64,000 bases of DNA from Pseudorhodoferax sp. Leaf274 (GCF_001422445.1 NZ_LMNA01000001.1:3116-67115), one strand, 5' to 3'. Positions 35,401 to 43,256 are shown, counted from the first letter of the stretch. A program made the numbers and translations. The notes: generated from the sequence alone by a model not told the origin.

Positions 35401-35918
35401 ACCTGGACCCTGGAGAAGGAACGCCTTGGCAGCACGTGCAGGAGGCCGCTGCCCTTGTCAGGGCGATGCTGCAACAGCTGGAGCTCGAGTGCTGGCTGAA
35501 GACATCAGGCGGCAAGGGGCTGCACGTCGTCGTGCCGCTGGCGCCGCGGCTGGACTACGAGACGGTCAAGGACTTCTCGCAATCGGTCGTACAGCACCTG
35601 GCGCGCACCATCCCGTCGCGCTTCGTGGCCAAGAGCGGCCCCAAGAACCGGGTCGGCAAGCTCTTCGTGGACTACCTGCGCAACGGCCATGGCGCGACCA
35701 CTGCGACGGCGTTCTCGGCGCGTTCGCGACCGGGCTTGGGTGTTTCGATGCCGATTGCCTGGGAGCAACTGGGAGAGTTGAAAAGCGGCGCGCAGTGGAC
35801 CATCGCGACCGCACGTGAGTACCTCAGTTTTCAGCAAGCCGATCCGTGGTCGGGCTACTGGAAGAAGCGGCAGGCTCTGGCCGCCGCCATACGCCTTTTG
35901 GGTCGAGCTGGCGGCTGA
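32469..35918 (+). CDS. ligD: Four-domain LigD: exonuclease III + phosphoesterase + ATP-dependent ligase + polymerase/primase
   Basis: A 1149-aa NHEJ enzyme. Residues 14-270 are an ExoIII/AP-endonuclease fold with its key residues: Asn20 (TWNIN), Glu47 (LQELK), Asp160 and Asn162 (GDWNVVP), Asp258-His259 (SDHAPVW). A basic Ala/Lys linker (270-339) leads to the 3'-phosphoesterase domain (340 to about 480, FVIQKHWASRLHYDVRLELDG). The ligase follows with catalytic Lys550 (ESKFDGYR), then the OB part. The polymerase domain begins near 858 and has Asp978/Asp980 (FDLDPGEG). PE-LIG-POL is the usual proteobacterial LigD; the leading ExoIII domain is extra. The start at 32469 overlaps the microprotein stop; an in-frame ATG at 32508 is the alternative and would leave the ExoIII domain whole. 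Confidence 0.95.
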   Translation: MAGFGPPLPAPGVMRVATWNINNVVKRLDLLLGWLKRTQPSVVALQELKTPTAAFPAEALAAAGYHSLVVGQRAWNGVALLARGHEPLPVVTSLPGDPKDKEARYVEAAINGVLFAGLYLPNGNPQPGPKFDYKLRWFERMRQRAEALWSSGQPVVLMGDWNVVPTDADIYKPDTWRDNALLQPAPREAYAAILSQGWADAVQAVHPDEKLFTFWDYRRKRWERNAGLRIDHILVSASLQVVDAGVDREERGREGASDHAPVWAELRAAPPKRARRTAAKTVQAPFSETPGRVVAKTKGQAAAKPGDQPLARYNAKRNFTKTAEPAGAVQPGTANRDQGLHFVIQKHWASRLHYDVRLELDGVMVSWAVPKGPSFDPARKQMAIHVEDHPVDYNTFEGAIPKGEYGGGKVIVWDQGTWEPVGDPREGLASGKLVLHFHGQKLAGLWEFVRISKPGAKKQDQWIFFKKRGDAWARPSTDYDVIAALPDSVLAQPLGLVEEREPHRVRAARPAATAADMQQARKAPLPAKLVPQLATLVSSVPSGNWVVESKFDGYRLLARIDGREVRLFTRNGHDWTDKLAPIAQALAELGLDSAWLDGEIVVLNDAGLPDFNRLQNAIDNARTQDIEMFVFDVPYLGGMDLREVPLVSRRAALKQLFDAREEGIVRFSQSFEVLPGQLLEAACQMGMEGVMVKAADAPYAAGRSESWLKLKCQHHQEFVVVGFTDRAGSPKEVGSLLLGYHEGPELRFAGSVGTGWGSATARELKATLTKLLVKQPAIALEDAKPGRWSKRAAGSERWVTPTVVVEVAFSEWTPDRRVRHGVFRGVRTDKPAALIVRERAKALGGGVPAKAAPKTPGLKVTNPERVIDPSTGLRKVDLVRYYESVAEWMLPHLKGRPTSLVRGPTGVTGELFFQKHDDKLSIPHVRKLPPDLWPDHAELLEVPSAQALVACAQMNVIEFHTWNSLAKNINKPDRIVFDLDPGEGTPWQHVQEAAALVRAMLQQLELECWLKTSGGKGLHVVVPLAPRLDYETVKDFSQSVVQHLARTIPSRFVAKSGPKNRVGKLFVDYLRNGHGATTATAFSARSRPGLGVSMPIAWEQLGELKSGAQWTIATAREYLSFQQADPWSGYWKKRQALAAAIRLLGRAGG

Positions 35919-35961
35919 CTTGCGCGCGTGGGCCTGCGTTGGCTCCCACGGTTGGCACGGA

Positions 35962-36393
35962 TCAGTTGGCGAGCTCGATCCCATGTCGGCGCATGACAGC
36001 GACCAACTGCTCTCTGTCAGGCGGGCCGCCCGCGCCCAGTACGCCGGCCACATCTTCAAAGTAGGCTGGGCCGATGTTGGCCGGGGAGAACACGATCAGG
36101 GCCCGGGCCGGAACGTCGCCTGGATTGGAGAAGTGGTGCACGCTGCCGCGCGGCGAGAAGCAGTGGTCGCCGGCCTGCAGCACACGGACTTCGTCATCGA
36201 CCCGGTAGGTCAGGCAGCCTTCGAGCACACGGATCGTCTCATCGACATCGGCGTGTCGGTGCGGCGGAGGGACTTTCGCCTGGGGCTGAACGATCATCTC
36301 AGCCATCGCCATGTGGCCGGCAGTGTCCTCACCAGCGACCAGGAACTGCATCGACAACGAACCAATGGGAATAAGGGAGCGAGAAGAGCGCAT
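35962..36393 (-). CDS. Cupin-domain protein
   Basis: A 143-aa single-domain cupin. The first metal-binding motif is PPPHRHADVDETIRVLEG (about residues 42-59) and the second is CFSPRGSVHHFSNPGDVPARAL (about 77-98), supplying His and Glu ligands for one metal ion. Single cupins of this kind act as dioxygenases, isomerases or small-molecule sensors; the substrate is unknown. It is divergent from a MarR regulator with a palindrome between them, so MarR probably represses it. Confidence 0.85.
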   Translation of the reverse strand: MRSSRSLIPIGSLSMQFLVAGEDTAGHMAMAEMIVQPQAKVPPPHRHADVDETIRVLEGCLTYRVDDEVRVLQAGDHCFSPRGSVHHFSNPGDVPARALIVFSPANIGPAYFEDVAGVLGAGGPPDREQLVAVMRRHGIELAN

Positions 36394-36415
36394 TGCGTGG
36401 ACCCTTGGGCTTGAA

Positions 36416-36430
36416 GTAAAGTCACTTTAC
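36416..36430. promoter_or_regulatory. Palindromic operator between cupin and MarR genes
   Basis: GTAAAGTCACTTTAC is a perfect 7-bp inverted repeat around one central base. It lies 23 bp from the cupin start and 4 bp before the MarR start, in the 40-bp divergent gap. The size and symmetry fit a MarR-dimer site, where binding would repress both genes. Confidence 0.7.
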
Positions 36431-36433
36431 CTT

Positions 36434-36937
36434 ATGGCCAGAGCTCGTCAATCCCCCCCCTCCCGGTTCCCAGGCGACTCCAATCCCGAGGACCCCCTCA
36501 TCGGTGCGAGGCTGCGGTACCTGTTGACGGCGGTGGAGGCGCGCATCGAACAGGCGCTCTGGGACGCAGGCTTTGACGACCTCCACCGCGCCCATTTCAA
36601 GGTGCTTCGGTTCCCTCCCCCTGAGAACGAGCGACCGGTCGACCTTGCCAGCCGCGCCGGGATGACCAAACAGGCCATGAACTACCTGCTCGCACAGCTC
36701 GAACGCCTGGGCTACATCGATCGCGAAGCCGCCGCACAGGGCCTATCCAGGCGCATTTCGCTGACCGGAAAGGGGTGGCAGGTGGCGCGCATTCAGCGCG
36801 AGACGGTACACGCCATAGAGAGCGAGTGGAGCACCACAGTTGGCGTCAATAGGTATGCGGCGTTTTACGAGGTGGTGAGCGAACTTGCCGATGAGCATTG
36901 CAGGGCTGCCTCAGCCCCTGTCCCATCCAAGCCATAG
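36434..36937 (+). CDS. MarR-family transcriptional regulator
   Basis: A 167-aa MarR-type winged-helix repressor. The recognition region is VDLASRAGMTKQAMNYLLAQLERLGYIDREA with the wing SRRISLTGKGWQVARI. The ATG at 36434 is taken because homology starts there and the operator palindrome lies directly upstream; the frame continues upstream through the cupin gene by chance. It should sense a small aromatic or oxidised ligand and control the divergent cupin gene. Confidence 0.88.
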   Translation: MARARQSPPSRFPGDSNPEDPLIGARLRYLLTAVEARIEQALWDAGFDDLHRAHFKVLRFPPPENERPVDLASRAGMTKQAMNYLLAQLERLGYIDREAAAQGLSRRISLTGKGWQVARIQRETVHAIESEWSTTVGVNRYAAFYEVVSELADEHCRAASAPVPSKP

Positions 36938-37375
36938 CGTCAGCATCAGGCAAACACATCGTAGACGCACGCCGCGCCGGCCTGGCGCCCGATTCGCGCC
37001 GCCCCTCCCCGTGCCAGCGTGAGAACCCACGCTGCCGCTCGGATTTGTTTGCAAGCCGCTGCCGAACTTTCTGCAGTTTTGCGCCATGCACTCCCCGGCC
37101 ACCCGCGCAACCCTTGAGCACTGCGGCAACCTCGTGGCCGATGCGGACGTGAGCGACGAGTTCCGAATGCTGACGCGCAACCTGCTCGACCATCTCCTGG
37201 AGATGCACGATGCACATCGCATGCGTGCTTCATTGCTTCTGCTTGCCATGAACTCTCTGGATCTGGTGCCCGGTCCAGGTGCCGCTACCGTTGCTTACAA
37301 CGCGTCCTCGCTTGCGGTGGTGCGCTCCGTTGCTCGGTGTGCGACAGCTGTGCGCACTCGCAATGCCGCACGCAT
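36938..37375. other. 438-bp gap with one doubtful frame
   Basis: An open frame from 37086 on the plus strand (MHSPATRATLEHCGNLVADA) lacks a ribosome site and runs antisense into the MFS gene, so I do not call it. No structural RNA or repeat stands out. Confidence 0.35.
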
Positions 37376-38599
37376 TCAGCGGACGGTGGACGCTCCTGGC
37401 CACCGCCGCAACCAGCGACTTAGTGCAACCGCGGCGACGGCTGCCATCACCGCAATCGCCGCGCCGATGAGGGCGACGCTTTGGCTTCCCCACGATGCGA
37501 TGCTGGCACCGCCGATCACCGCGCCCAACGCGATTCCGCCATTGGCGGCAGACACGTTGATCGTCCCCGCCAGGGCCTGCGCCTGGGGCGCAGACTTCAT
37601 CACCCGAATCTGACAGATGGGATACAGCGCCGTGTTCGCAATTCCCCACACGCCCAACGCGATGGCCAAGCCTGCGTGCTGTTTTGCGAGTGCCGCGGTA
37701 GCCAGCATGCCGACCGCCAGCACCACGCTGAAAACAGCAGTCGTCGCCAACGGCTTGTGATCCACCCAACGGCCACCCAGCCAGTTGCCGAACAGTCCAA
37801 CGGCACCAAAGCCCATCAGCCACCAGCCCACATGCGCTGAGGGTACGTTGGCAACCCGCTCCAGCAGATCGGCCAGGTAGGTGTAGCCGGTGAACATCGC
37901 GGTGAAGACGGCCACCGACAGCAGCACGTTGGCAATGAAAGCCGGGTCCCGCAGGATTCGGGCTTGCTGGCCCAAGGCGACCCGCTTGCCGACAGCCATC
38001 GTCGGCATGAAGAAGTGCAGCAGCACGGCGATGAGCACCGACAGGAGAGAGAGCGCCCAGAAGGCACCGCGCCATCCCACTGCATCGCCGGCCACCGTGC
38101 CGAGCGGGATGCCGAAAAGCATTGCAGCAGAGATGCCGAGGTACACCGTCGAGACCGCGCGGCCGGCGCGTTCAGGTCCAGCCATTTGCGCCGCAGTCTC
38201 GCTCGCGGTGCCCCAAAACACGGGCAATGCCAGCGCCGGAACGATGCGAGCCACGGCCAGCACCCAGAAGTTTGGAGCCATTGCAGCCAGGGCGTTTGAC
38301 ACTGCGAACAGGACAAGCACACAGAGGAACATGCGCTTGCGTTCCACGTTTGCCAACCAAGCGGTCAACGGCGGCCCGAACACCATGACCACCACAGCGA
38401 ACAAGGTGACGAGTTGGCCCGCTGTCACTACGGAAACAGACAGGTCTCTAGCCAGGGCAGGCAGCAGGCCGACCATCAGGAACTCTGTCGTGACGATCAC
38501 GAACGCGGCTACTGCCAGGATGATGGTCGAAGTTGACCCGCTATCTGCGTGCGGCAGTTCAGGCGCGGTCGCGGTGGGAAGGGAAGACATGTTCGGCAA
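37376..38599 (-). CDS. MFS efflux transporter (AraJ/NepI-like)
   Basis: A 407-aa twelve-helix major-facilitator transporter of the DHA1 group. The first helices read ILAVAAFVIVTTEFLMVGLLPALARDLSVSVVTAGQLVTLFAVVVMVFGPPLTAW (shown by its run of helices 1-2) with the family motif ANVERKRMFL after helix 2 and the antiporter motif near ARIVPALALPVFWGTAS. Relatives export sugars, nucleosides or drugs. The LysR gene at 38690-39598, upstream on the same strand, is the likely regulator; the gap is 90 bp. Confidence 0.9.
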   Translation of the reverse strand: MPNMSSLPTATAPELPHADSGSTSTIILAVAAFVIVTTEFLMVGLLPALARDLSVSVVTAGQLVTLFAVVVMVFGPPLTAWLANVERKRMFLCVLVLFAVSNALAAMAPNFWVLAVARIVPALALPVFWGTASETAAQMAGPERAGRAVSTVYLGISAAMLFGIPLGTVAGDAVGWRGAFWALSLLSVLIAVLLHFFMPTMAVGKRVALGQQARILRDPAFIANVLLSVAVFTAMFTGYTYLADLLERVANVPSAHVGWWLMGFGAVGLFGNWLGGRWVDHKPLATTAVFSVVLAVGMLATAALAKQHAGLAIALGVWGIANTALYPICQIRVMKSAPQAQALAGTINVSAANGGIALGAVIGGASIASWGSQSVALIGAAIAVMAAVAAVALSRWLRRWPGASTVR

Positions 38600-38689
38600 G
38601 GAGGGGTTGACAGCCTCCGAGCTTATTGAATCCTCATATTCCCATGTTGGATGGAATTTCCGATCACTCTATCCATCGATTCCACAATA

Positions 38690-39598
38690 TCAGACGTGCA
38701 GACCGGCTCCGAGGTGGTGCAACAGTGCATCCACCTTGGGCAGCAACTGGCGGCTGCGCTGCCACAACAGGTACAGCGGCAGGCCATCCACCGCCAGCGA
38801 CGGCAACACCTCCACCAGTTCGCCGGAAGCAAGCCGCTTCTCAATGAGCCACGTGGACAACTGCCCGACACCGAACCCCTGCAGCACCGCATCGACCCAC
38901 GAATCCGCGTTGCCAACCTCCAGACGGGCGGCCGGATGGCAATGCTCGACCGGCGCATCACCACGCTGGATGAGCCAAGGGCTGGGCGTCCCGTCCGGGC
39001 GCCGGTACAGCACAGAGTCCAGTTGAGCCAAGGCCTCGAACTGGTCGGCGATGGGGCCCATCCGTTTGAGGTAGCTCGGCGCGCAGCAGAAGATGCGTCG
39101 CTCCCGTCCAAGGAAGCGGTTGCCAATGGGGGCCGGCCAGGTCTCGCCGCCGCCGATGCGCACAGCCACATCAATGCCGTCTTCCACCAGGTCAACGAGA
39201 CGGTCGGTGAACGAGACCTGCGGTTGCACGCCTGGGTAGGCTTTCAAGAACCCGAAAAGCAGCGGCATCACGTGCATTCGGCCGTAAGTCGCAGGCAGGT
39301 CAATGCGCAGCTTGCCGACAGGTACGGTGTCCTCGGCCTTCAAAACATGCTCGGCTTCTTCCAGCTCCCCAAGCACCCGCTGGCACGTGCGGTAGAAGGC
39401 CTGTCCTGCATCCGTCAGCGACTGCCGACGCGTGGTGCGCTCGAAGAGCCGCACCCCCAAGCGCGCCTCCAGTCGGCCCACCGCTTTGCCCACGGCGGAA
39501 TTGGTCAGGTTCAGACGCTGGGCCGCTGCGGTGAAGCTGCCGGCATCGACGGCGCACACGAACACGTCGATGCCCTTGAGGCGTTCGGATGAGTACAT
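38690..39598 (-). CDS. LysR-family transcriptional regulator
   Basis: A 302-aa LysR protein of the DsdC/AaeR-like branch whose members often control the next exporter. The HTH is at residues about 6-65 (LKGIDVFVCAVDAGSFTAAA, NSAVGKAVGRLEARLGVRLFER). The start at 39598 (MYSSERLKG) is preferred over 39655 because the extra 19 residues lack homology. It precedes the MFS exporter on the same strand by 90 bp. Confidence 0.9.
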   Translation of the reverse strand: MYSSERLKGIDVFVCAVDAGSFTAAAQRLNLTNSAVGKAVGRLEARLGVRLFERTTRRQSLTDAGQAFYRTCQRVLGELEEAEHVLKAEDTVPVGKLRIDLPATYGRMHVMPLLFGFLKAYPGVQPQVSFTDRLVDLVEDGIDVAVRIGGGETWPAPIGNRFLGRERRIFCCAPSYLKRMGPIADQFEALAQLDSVLYRRPDGTPSPWLIQRGDAPVEHCHPAARLEVGNADSWVDAVLQGFGVGQLSTWLIEKRLASGELVEVLPSLAVDGLPLYLLWQRSRQLLPKVDALLHHLGAGLHV

Positions 39599-40015
39599 GG
39601 ATACTGGAATTTCATTCCGGAGCGACGATGGATGGTATCCACACTCATCCCTCACTTGATGTCGGCAAGTCCGCCGCGGTCCCGGACTGGCACCTTCCCG
39701 TCTTGTGCGCGGGCGAAGACTGCGGGCGCCGCGCGATGTGAAACTGCGCCAGCGCCGCTTCGATGTCTGGCCGGCGGGAAGCCTGCGCCAGCCATTCGGC
39801 CTGCCCCACCGAACCGGTGGAACTCACGGCGGCGAGCCCTGCCCAGCTCCCCTCATCAAGGATGCAAAGTCCGCCGTAGCCGTACTGGCCGGCGCCCCGC
39901 AGGGCCGCGGCGCAATGCTCGGCAGGGCGCGAGGCGCTTGCGGCACAAGTCCGATGCTGGTCATCGAAGCTCCAGCTGGGGGGACAGTCAGCGTGCCGGC
40001 ATGAAGAGGTGCGTC
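39599..40015. other. 417-bp gap between LysR and molybdenum-protein genes
   Basis: A leftward frame at 39645-40076 overlaps the molybdoprotein gene end and has no motif or good start; I do not call it. The stretch follows the stop of the molybdoprotein operon and precedes the LysR gene, so it should hold a terminator, but no clean hairpin with a T-run was found. Confidence 0.4.
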
Positions 40016-40795
40016 TCAGATGCCCGCATACCACTCGTAGCCTCGGTCTTCCCAGTAGCCTCCATTGCCGCCCCACAGGCCGCTGTAGGCATCGACGACC
40101 TCGATGCGCATCAGGTACTTCGCCTGCTTGTAGCCGAGCTGCCGCTCTACCCGCAGCCGCAGCGGCGCCCCGTGGGCCACCGGCAGGTCCTTGCCGTTCA
40201 TGCCGTAGGCCAGGATGGTCTGCGGGTGGTAGGCATCGATAAGGTCGATGCTCTCGTAATAGCGGCCACTGCCGTCCAGCGTGCGCTCCAACTCATCCGC
40301 GCAATGGAAGACGACATAGCGTGCGCCGGGCTTGAGCCCGGCGGCGTCGAGCACGAGACTCAGCGGCACGCCCTGCCATTGGCCGATGGCGCTCCATCCC
40401 TCGACACAGTCATGCCGAGTGATCTGCGTGCGGGACGCGAAGCCCCGTAGCTCGGCCAGGGACAAGCGCTGTGGACGTTGCACCAAGCCGTCGACCTGCA
40501 GGCGCCAGTCCGCGAACCCATGCTCCAGCAAACGCGCATAGTGGTCGGAATCCGGCATCTGCGTGCCGTTGGCACGGAACACCGGGGAGAGATCGGCTGC
40601 GCTGAACTCCTGCGCCAGAGCTTGCCGGCCGAGCAGCAGGCGCTGGCCGCGCAGTGTCAGCTTCTCCGTCTGCCGCAATACGCTGTCCACCTGCGCATTC
40701 TGGGCCAGGCCGTCGCAGCCCGCGAGCGCCAATGCGCCCGCCCCGGAGGCTAGCCCTATCAACAGGCGGCGGCGCGAAACGTGTGGTGCGTTCAT
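40016..40795 (-). CDS. YedY/MsrP-like molybdopterin-dependent oxidoreductase
   Basis: A 259-aa protein of the sulfite-oxidase/YedY fold, a periplasmic molybdenum enzyme. The N terminus has a twin-arginine-type start (SRRRLLIGLASGAGALALAGC), which also reads as a possible lipoprotein signal. The cofactor cysteine lies in ITRHDCVEGWSAIGQWQG, and the C terminus has RVERQLGYKQAKYLMRIEVVD. Relatives such as MsrP repair oxidised methionine using electrons from a haem b partner. Its start overlaps the cytochrome b stop by ATGA, so the two form one enzyme system. Confidence 0.88.
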   Translation of the reverse strand: MNAPHVSRRRLLIGLASGAGALALAGCDGLAQNAQVDSVLRQTEKLTLRGQRLLLGRQALAQEFSAADLSPVFRANGTQMPDSDHYARLLEHGFADWRLQVDGLVQRPQRLSLAELRGFASRTQITRHDCVEGWSAIGQWQGVPLSLVLDAAGLKPGARYVVFHCADELERTLDGSGRYYESIDLIDAYHPQTILAYGMNGKDLPVAHGAPLRLRVERQLGYKQAKYLMRIEVVDAYSGLWGGNGGYWEDRGYEWYAGI

Positions 40796-41655
40796 TTCTT
40801 CTCTCCGTCGTGCGTGATCGCGTAGCGGCCACTGAGCATGGACCGCAGGTTGTTCCAGAGCCCCGAGGCGATGACCATCGCCACGTGTACGGCGACGAAC
40901 AGCACCAGCAGCGAGGCGCTGATGAAGTGCAGGCTGCGCGCGGAGGCACGGCCACCGAACAGGTCGGCCAGGAACGGGAAGGCCGCGTTGAGGCCCGGCG
41001 ACATCGTCAGACCGGTGAGCACCATCATCGGCAGCAGCCCGAACACCACCGCCAGGTAGCTGAGCTTTTGCAGCGCGTTGTAGCGCCGCGCTGCGTCGCC
41101 CTGGGCGAAGCGCAGACGCGCGTGGTCGCGCACCTCCTGCCACAGGTGACATGGCGTGAGCTGGTCGCGGCTGGGCAGCAGGTCGCGCCGAAAGTGTCGC
41201 CGCCAGAACCCGTGCACCAGATAGACCAGGCCATTGAGCACCAGCAGCCAGGCGAAGAAGAAATGCCAGCGGCGGCCGGCCCCCAAATCCTGGTAGGACG
41301 GTACCGTGAGCCAGGCCGGGAAGGCCCGGGCGGTCTCCGTGCCGTTCTCGTCGGAGACGCCGAGCACGCCCGTGGTCTCGATGCGCAGCGGGCCGATCTC
41401 GAAGAAGCCCTGCGCGGCATCGCCTTGCTGCCTGGAGCCGATGGCGATCCATGACGCGTCCGCGTCTGCGCCGTACTTGCCCCAGTACAGGCGCGGGTGC
41501 GCGTTGAAGATCTGCAGCCCGCTCATCAGCAGAAACGACAGGCACAGCACGTTGAGCCAGTGGGTGATGCGCACGGTCAGCCCATGCCGCCGGATGAACT
41601 GGGGCCCGGCTGGCCGCGCGTGCGCAGCGGCGTGGGGCGTTGAAGGACCTTGCAT
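40792..41655 (-). CDS. Cytochrome b (b561-type) partner of the molybdenum protein
   Basis: A 287-aa haem b membrane protein of the cytochrome b561/Ni-hydrogenase b-subunit type, presumed to pass electrons from quinol to the periplasmic molybdoprotein. Haem-ligand histidines sit in the helix regions RITHWLNVLCLSFLLMSG, WHFFFAWLLVLNGLVYLVHGFW and LHFISASLLVLFVAVHVAMVI. It is longer than MsrQ (about 210 aa) because of an extra loop after helix 1. The start at 41655 follows homology; the preceding membrane-protein gene ends 26 bp before it. Confidence 0.88.
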   Translation of the reverse strand: MQGPSTPHAAAHARPAGPQFIRRHGLTVRITHWLNVLCLSFLLMSGLQIFNAHPRLYWGKYGADADASWIAIGSRQQGDAAQGFFEIGPLRIETTGVLGVSDENGTETARAFPAWLTVPSYQDLGAGRRWHFFFAWLLVLNGLVYLVHGFWRRHFRRDLLPSRDQLTPCHLWQEVRDHARLRFAQGDAARRYNALQKLSYLAVVFGLLPMMVLTGLTMSPGLNAAFPFLADLFGGRASARSLHFISASLLVLFVAVHVAMVIASGLWNNLRSMLSGRYAITHDGEKK

Positions 41656-41681
41656 GGCAGTGGCCTTGACGTGGCTGCGGC

Positions 41682-42167
41682 CTACCGGCGCGTGCGGATC
41701 ACCCAGGCCTGCAGCGCCGACCCGATCAAGAACAGCACCGTCCACCCCAACAGCGTGGCGCGCACCACAGGCGATTCCGGCCCCTGCGCCAAGGGCTGCG
41801 TGGCCGGCAGGCGTGTCAGGGTTTCGGCGATGCCGGGCACCAGCAGCAGGAAGTAGCTGAAGCTGCGCCCCAGCGTCGCCAGGTAGGGCCGCAGGGCCCC
41901 GAGGAAGCGCAGGCGCGGCACCAGCAGGCTGGCCCCCACGGCCACCAGCGCCAGGATGCCCAAGGCATGGCCCGGATTGAACCCGCCCGTGCTCGACAAG
42001 CCGAACGATGTGAGGACCGACAGCACGAGCCCCGCCAGGTAGATCCTGCCGGAATCGGTGGATGGCTCGATCGAACCGTGCCGCACGAAGCTGTACAGGC
42101 CGGCGGCGACTGGCACCAGGCTGATGGCGGTGTGCACAGTGCCCAGGAGTGAGAGATGCGAAGTCAT
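41682..42167 (-). CDS. Membrane protein of the redox operon, unknown function
   Basis: A 161-aa protein with four hydrophobic helices and conserved-looking turns (SLLGTVHTAISLVPVAAGLYSF, SSTGGFNPGHALGILALVAVG, FSYFLLLVPGIAETLTRLP). His12 and His70, within or beside helices, could bind haem or a metal, but the fold is not assigned. Its start overlaps the truncated SDR stop by ATGA, and it precedes cytochrome b in the same operon, so a role in membrane electron transfer is likely. Confidence 0.7.
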   Translation of the reverse strand: MTSHLSLLGTVHTAISLVPVAAGLYSFVRHGSIEPSTDSGRIYLAGLVLSVLTSFGLSSTGGFNPGHALGILALVAVGASLLVPRLRFLGALRPYLATLGRSFSYFLLLVPGIAETLTRLPATQPLAQGPESPVVRATLLGWTVLFLIGSALQAWVIRTRR

Positions 42168-42547
42168 GAGAGTGAATGGGTCGGGTGGGTTGGAAGCTGC
42201 GCTGGCAGTGCTGCGGAGCGACGGCCGATGCCAGCGCGCCCGGCCAGCACCTGCCTGGGCCGTGCACCGAGGTTCAGCAGCAAATCGATGCGGCCATAGG
42301 CATCCCGGGTGTGGGCCACCAGCATGTCGGTGCTGGCCTGGCGCGCCGGGTCTGCCGCTCGGTACTGGACACGGCCGCCCTCCTCTGCGATCTCTGCCGC
42401 CAGCGCCTGCAGCTCGGACAGGTTTCGGTCCCCCAGCATCAGCCAGGCGCCCTGGCTGGCAAGCGACCGTGCAGTGGACGCGCCGGCACGGCTGCACGCG
42501 CCCGAGATGGCCACGACCTTGCCGTGCATGTCTGGGTTCAAAAGCAT
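42164..42547 (-). pseudogene. Truncated short-chain dehydrogenase fragment
   Basis: A 127-aa frame holding only the N-terminal NAD(P)-binding half of an SDR: VVAISGACSRAGASTARSLAS in place of the TGxxxGxG motif, DRNLSELQALAAEI, and DLLLNLGARP where NNAG is expected. The catalytic Ser-Tyr-Lys part is missing, and the last 30 residues (GIGRRSAALPAQLPTHPTHSLS) look out of frame. It still overlaps the next gene by ATGA. It is either a decayed SDR or a short protein kept for coupling. Confidence 0.6.
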
Positions 42548-42611
42548 GGTTCGACAGTTGGATTGCGTTGGAGGGAAGGAGCGGTGCTGCGCCGCAGGCC
42601 GGCCGGTGCGG

Positions 42612-43256
42612 TCACATCGGCGGGACGACGCCGTTCTTGCCCACGATCACCTGGCTGGAACTGATGGCACCGCCCGCGGCCTTCTCGGCGGAGACGAAGA
42701 CCACGGCGCCGGGCTTGAGGTCCTCGGCCGTGGCCGGCGCCAGCGTGACGACTGGTGTGTCCTGCTGGATGGAAATCTTCTTGTCCTGGCCGTGGTAGCT
42801 GACGGTCACCACGCTGCCCTGCACCGACTTGACCGCATCGGCCACGGTGGCGTTGGTCATGGAGCTGTTGGGCTTGAGGTCCCAGCCGAAACTGCCTTCG
42901 CCCAGGCCCTTCATCTGCGGCGGAAAGATCAGCACTTCCAGGGCGCCGTCGCCGCCCTCTGACCTGGGCAGCGAGGCGATGCCCACGTAGTCGCCCTGCT
43001 TGATGTCGTTGACGCTGGCCTTGGCCACCGCCGCGACCGACCAGCCGGGCTTGAGCGCGATGTTGACGGTGTTGCCCTCGCGCGCCTTGACCTGCAGCTG
43101 CTCGCCGGCCAGCGCGACGACGGTGCCGCGCACGCGGATCTTCTGCGCGGCCGGCTCGGCGGCGACGGCAGTGCCGAGGCTGCCGAAGGTGCCGAGGGCG
43201 AGCAGCGCACCGGCGAGCACGCGGTGGAGGGACTTGGTGTGGCGTTCGATGTGCAT
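42612..43256 (-). CDS. Periplasmic DUF5666-like protein
   Basis: A 214-aa exported protein with a Sec signal (HRVLAGALLALGTFGSLGTAVA). The mature part is beta-rich, with repeated OB/SH3-like stretches (IRVRGTVVALAGEQLQVKARE, SVVTVSYHGQDKKISIQQDT, AVVFVSAEKAAGGAISSSQVIVG) typical of DUF5666-type proteins. The frame upstream to 43370 is non-coding. It is the first gene after the response-regulator box array at 43386-43422 and leads the redox operon; it may protect or assemble periplasmic redox proteins. Confidence 0.7.
   Translation of the reverse strand: MHIERHTKSLHRVLAGALLALGTFGSLGTAVAAEPAAQKIRVRGTVVALAGEQLQVKAREGNTVNIALKPGWSVAAVAKASVNDIKQGDYVGIASLPRSEGGDGALEVLIFPPQMKGLGEGSFGWDLKPNSSMTNATVADAVKSVQGSVVTVSYHGQDKKISIQQDTPVVTLAPATAEDLKPGAVVFVSAEKAAGGAISSSQVIVGKNGVVPPM

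Noticed and set aside
37086-37613. A 175-codon plus-strand frame after the MarR gene
   Set aside because: It lacks a ribosome site, has no recognisable family and its second half is antisense to the MFS gene.
39645-40076. A 143-codon minus-strand frame between the LysR and molybdoprotein genes
   Set aside because: It overlaps the end of the molybdoprotein gene in another frame and its composition (Arg/Ser/Cys/His) is that of a shadow frame.
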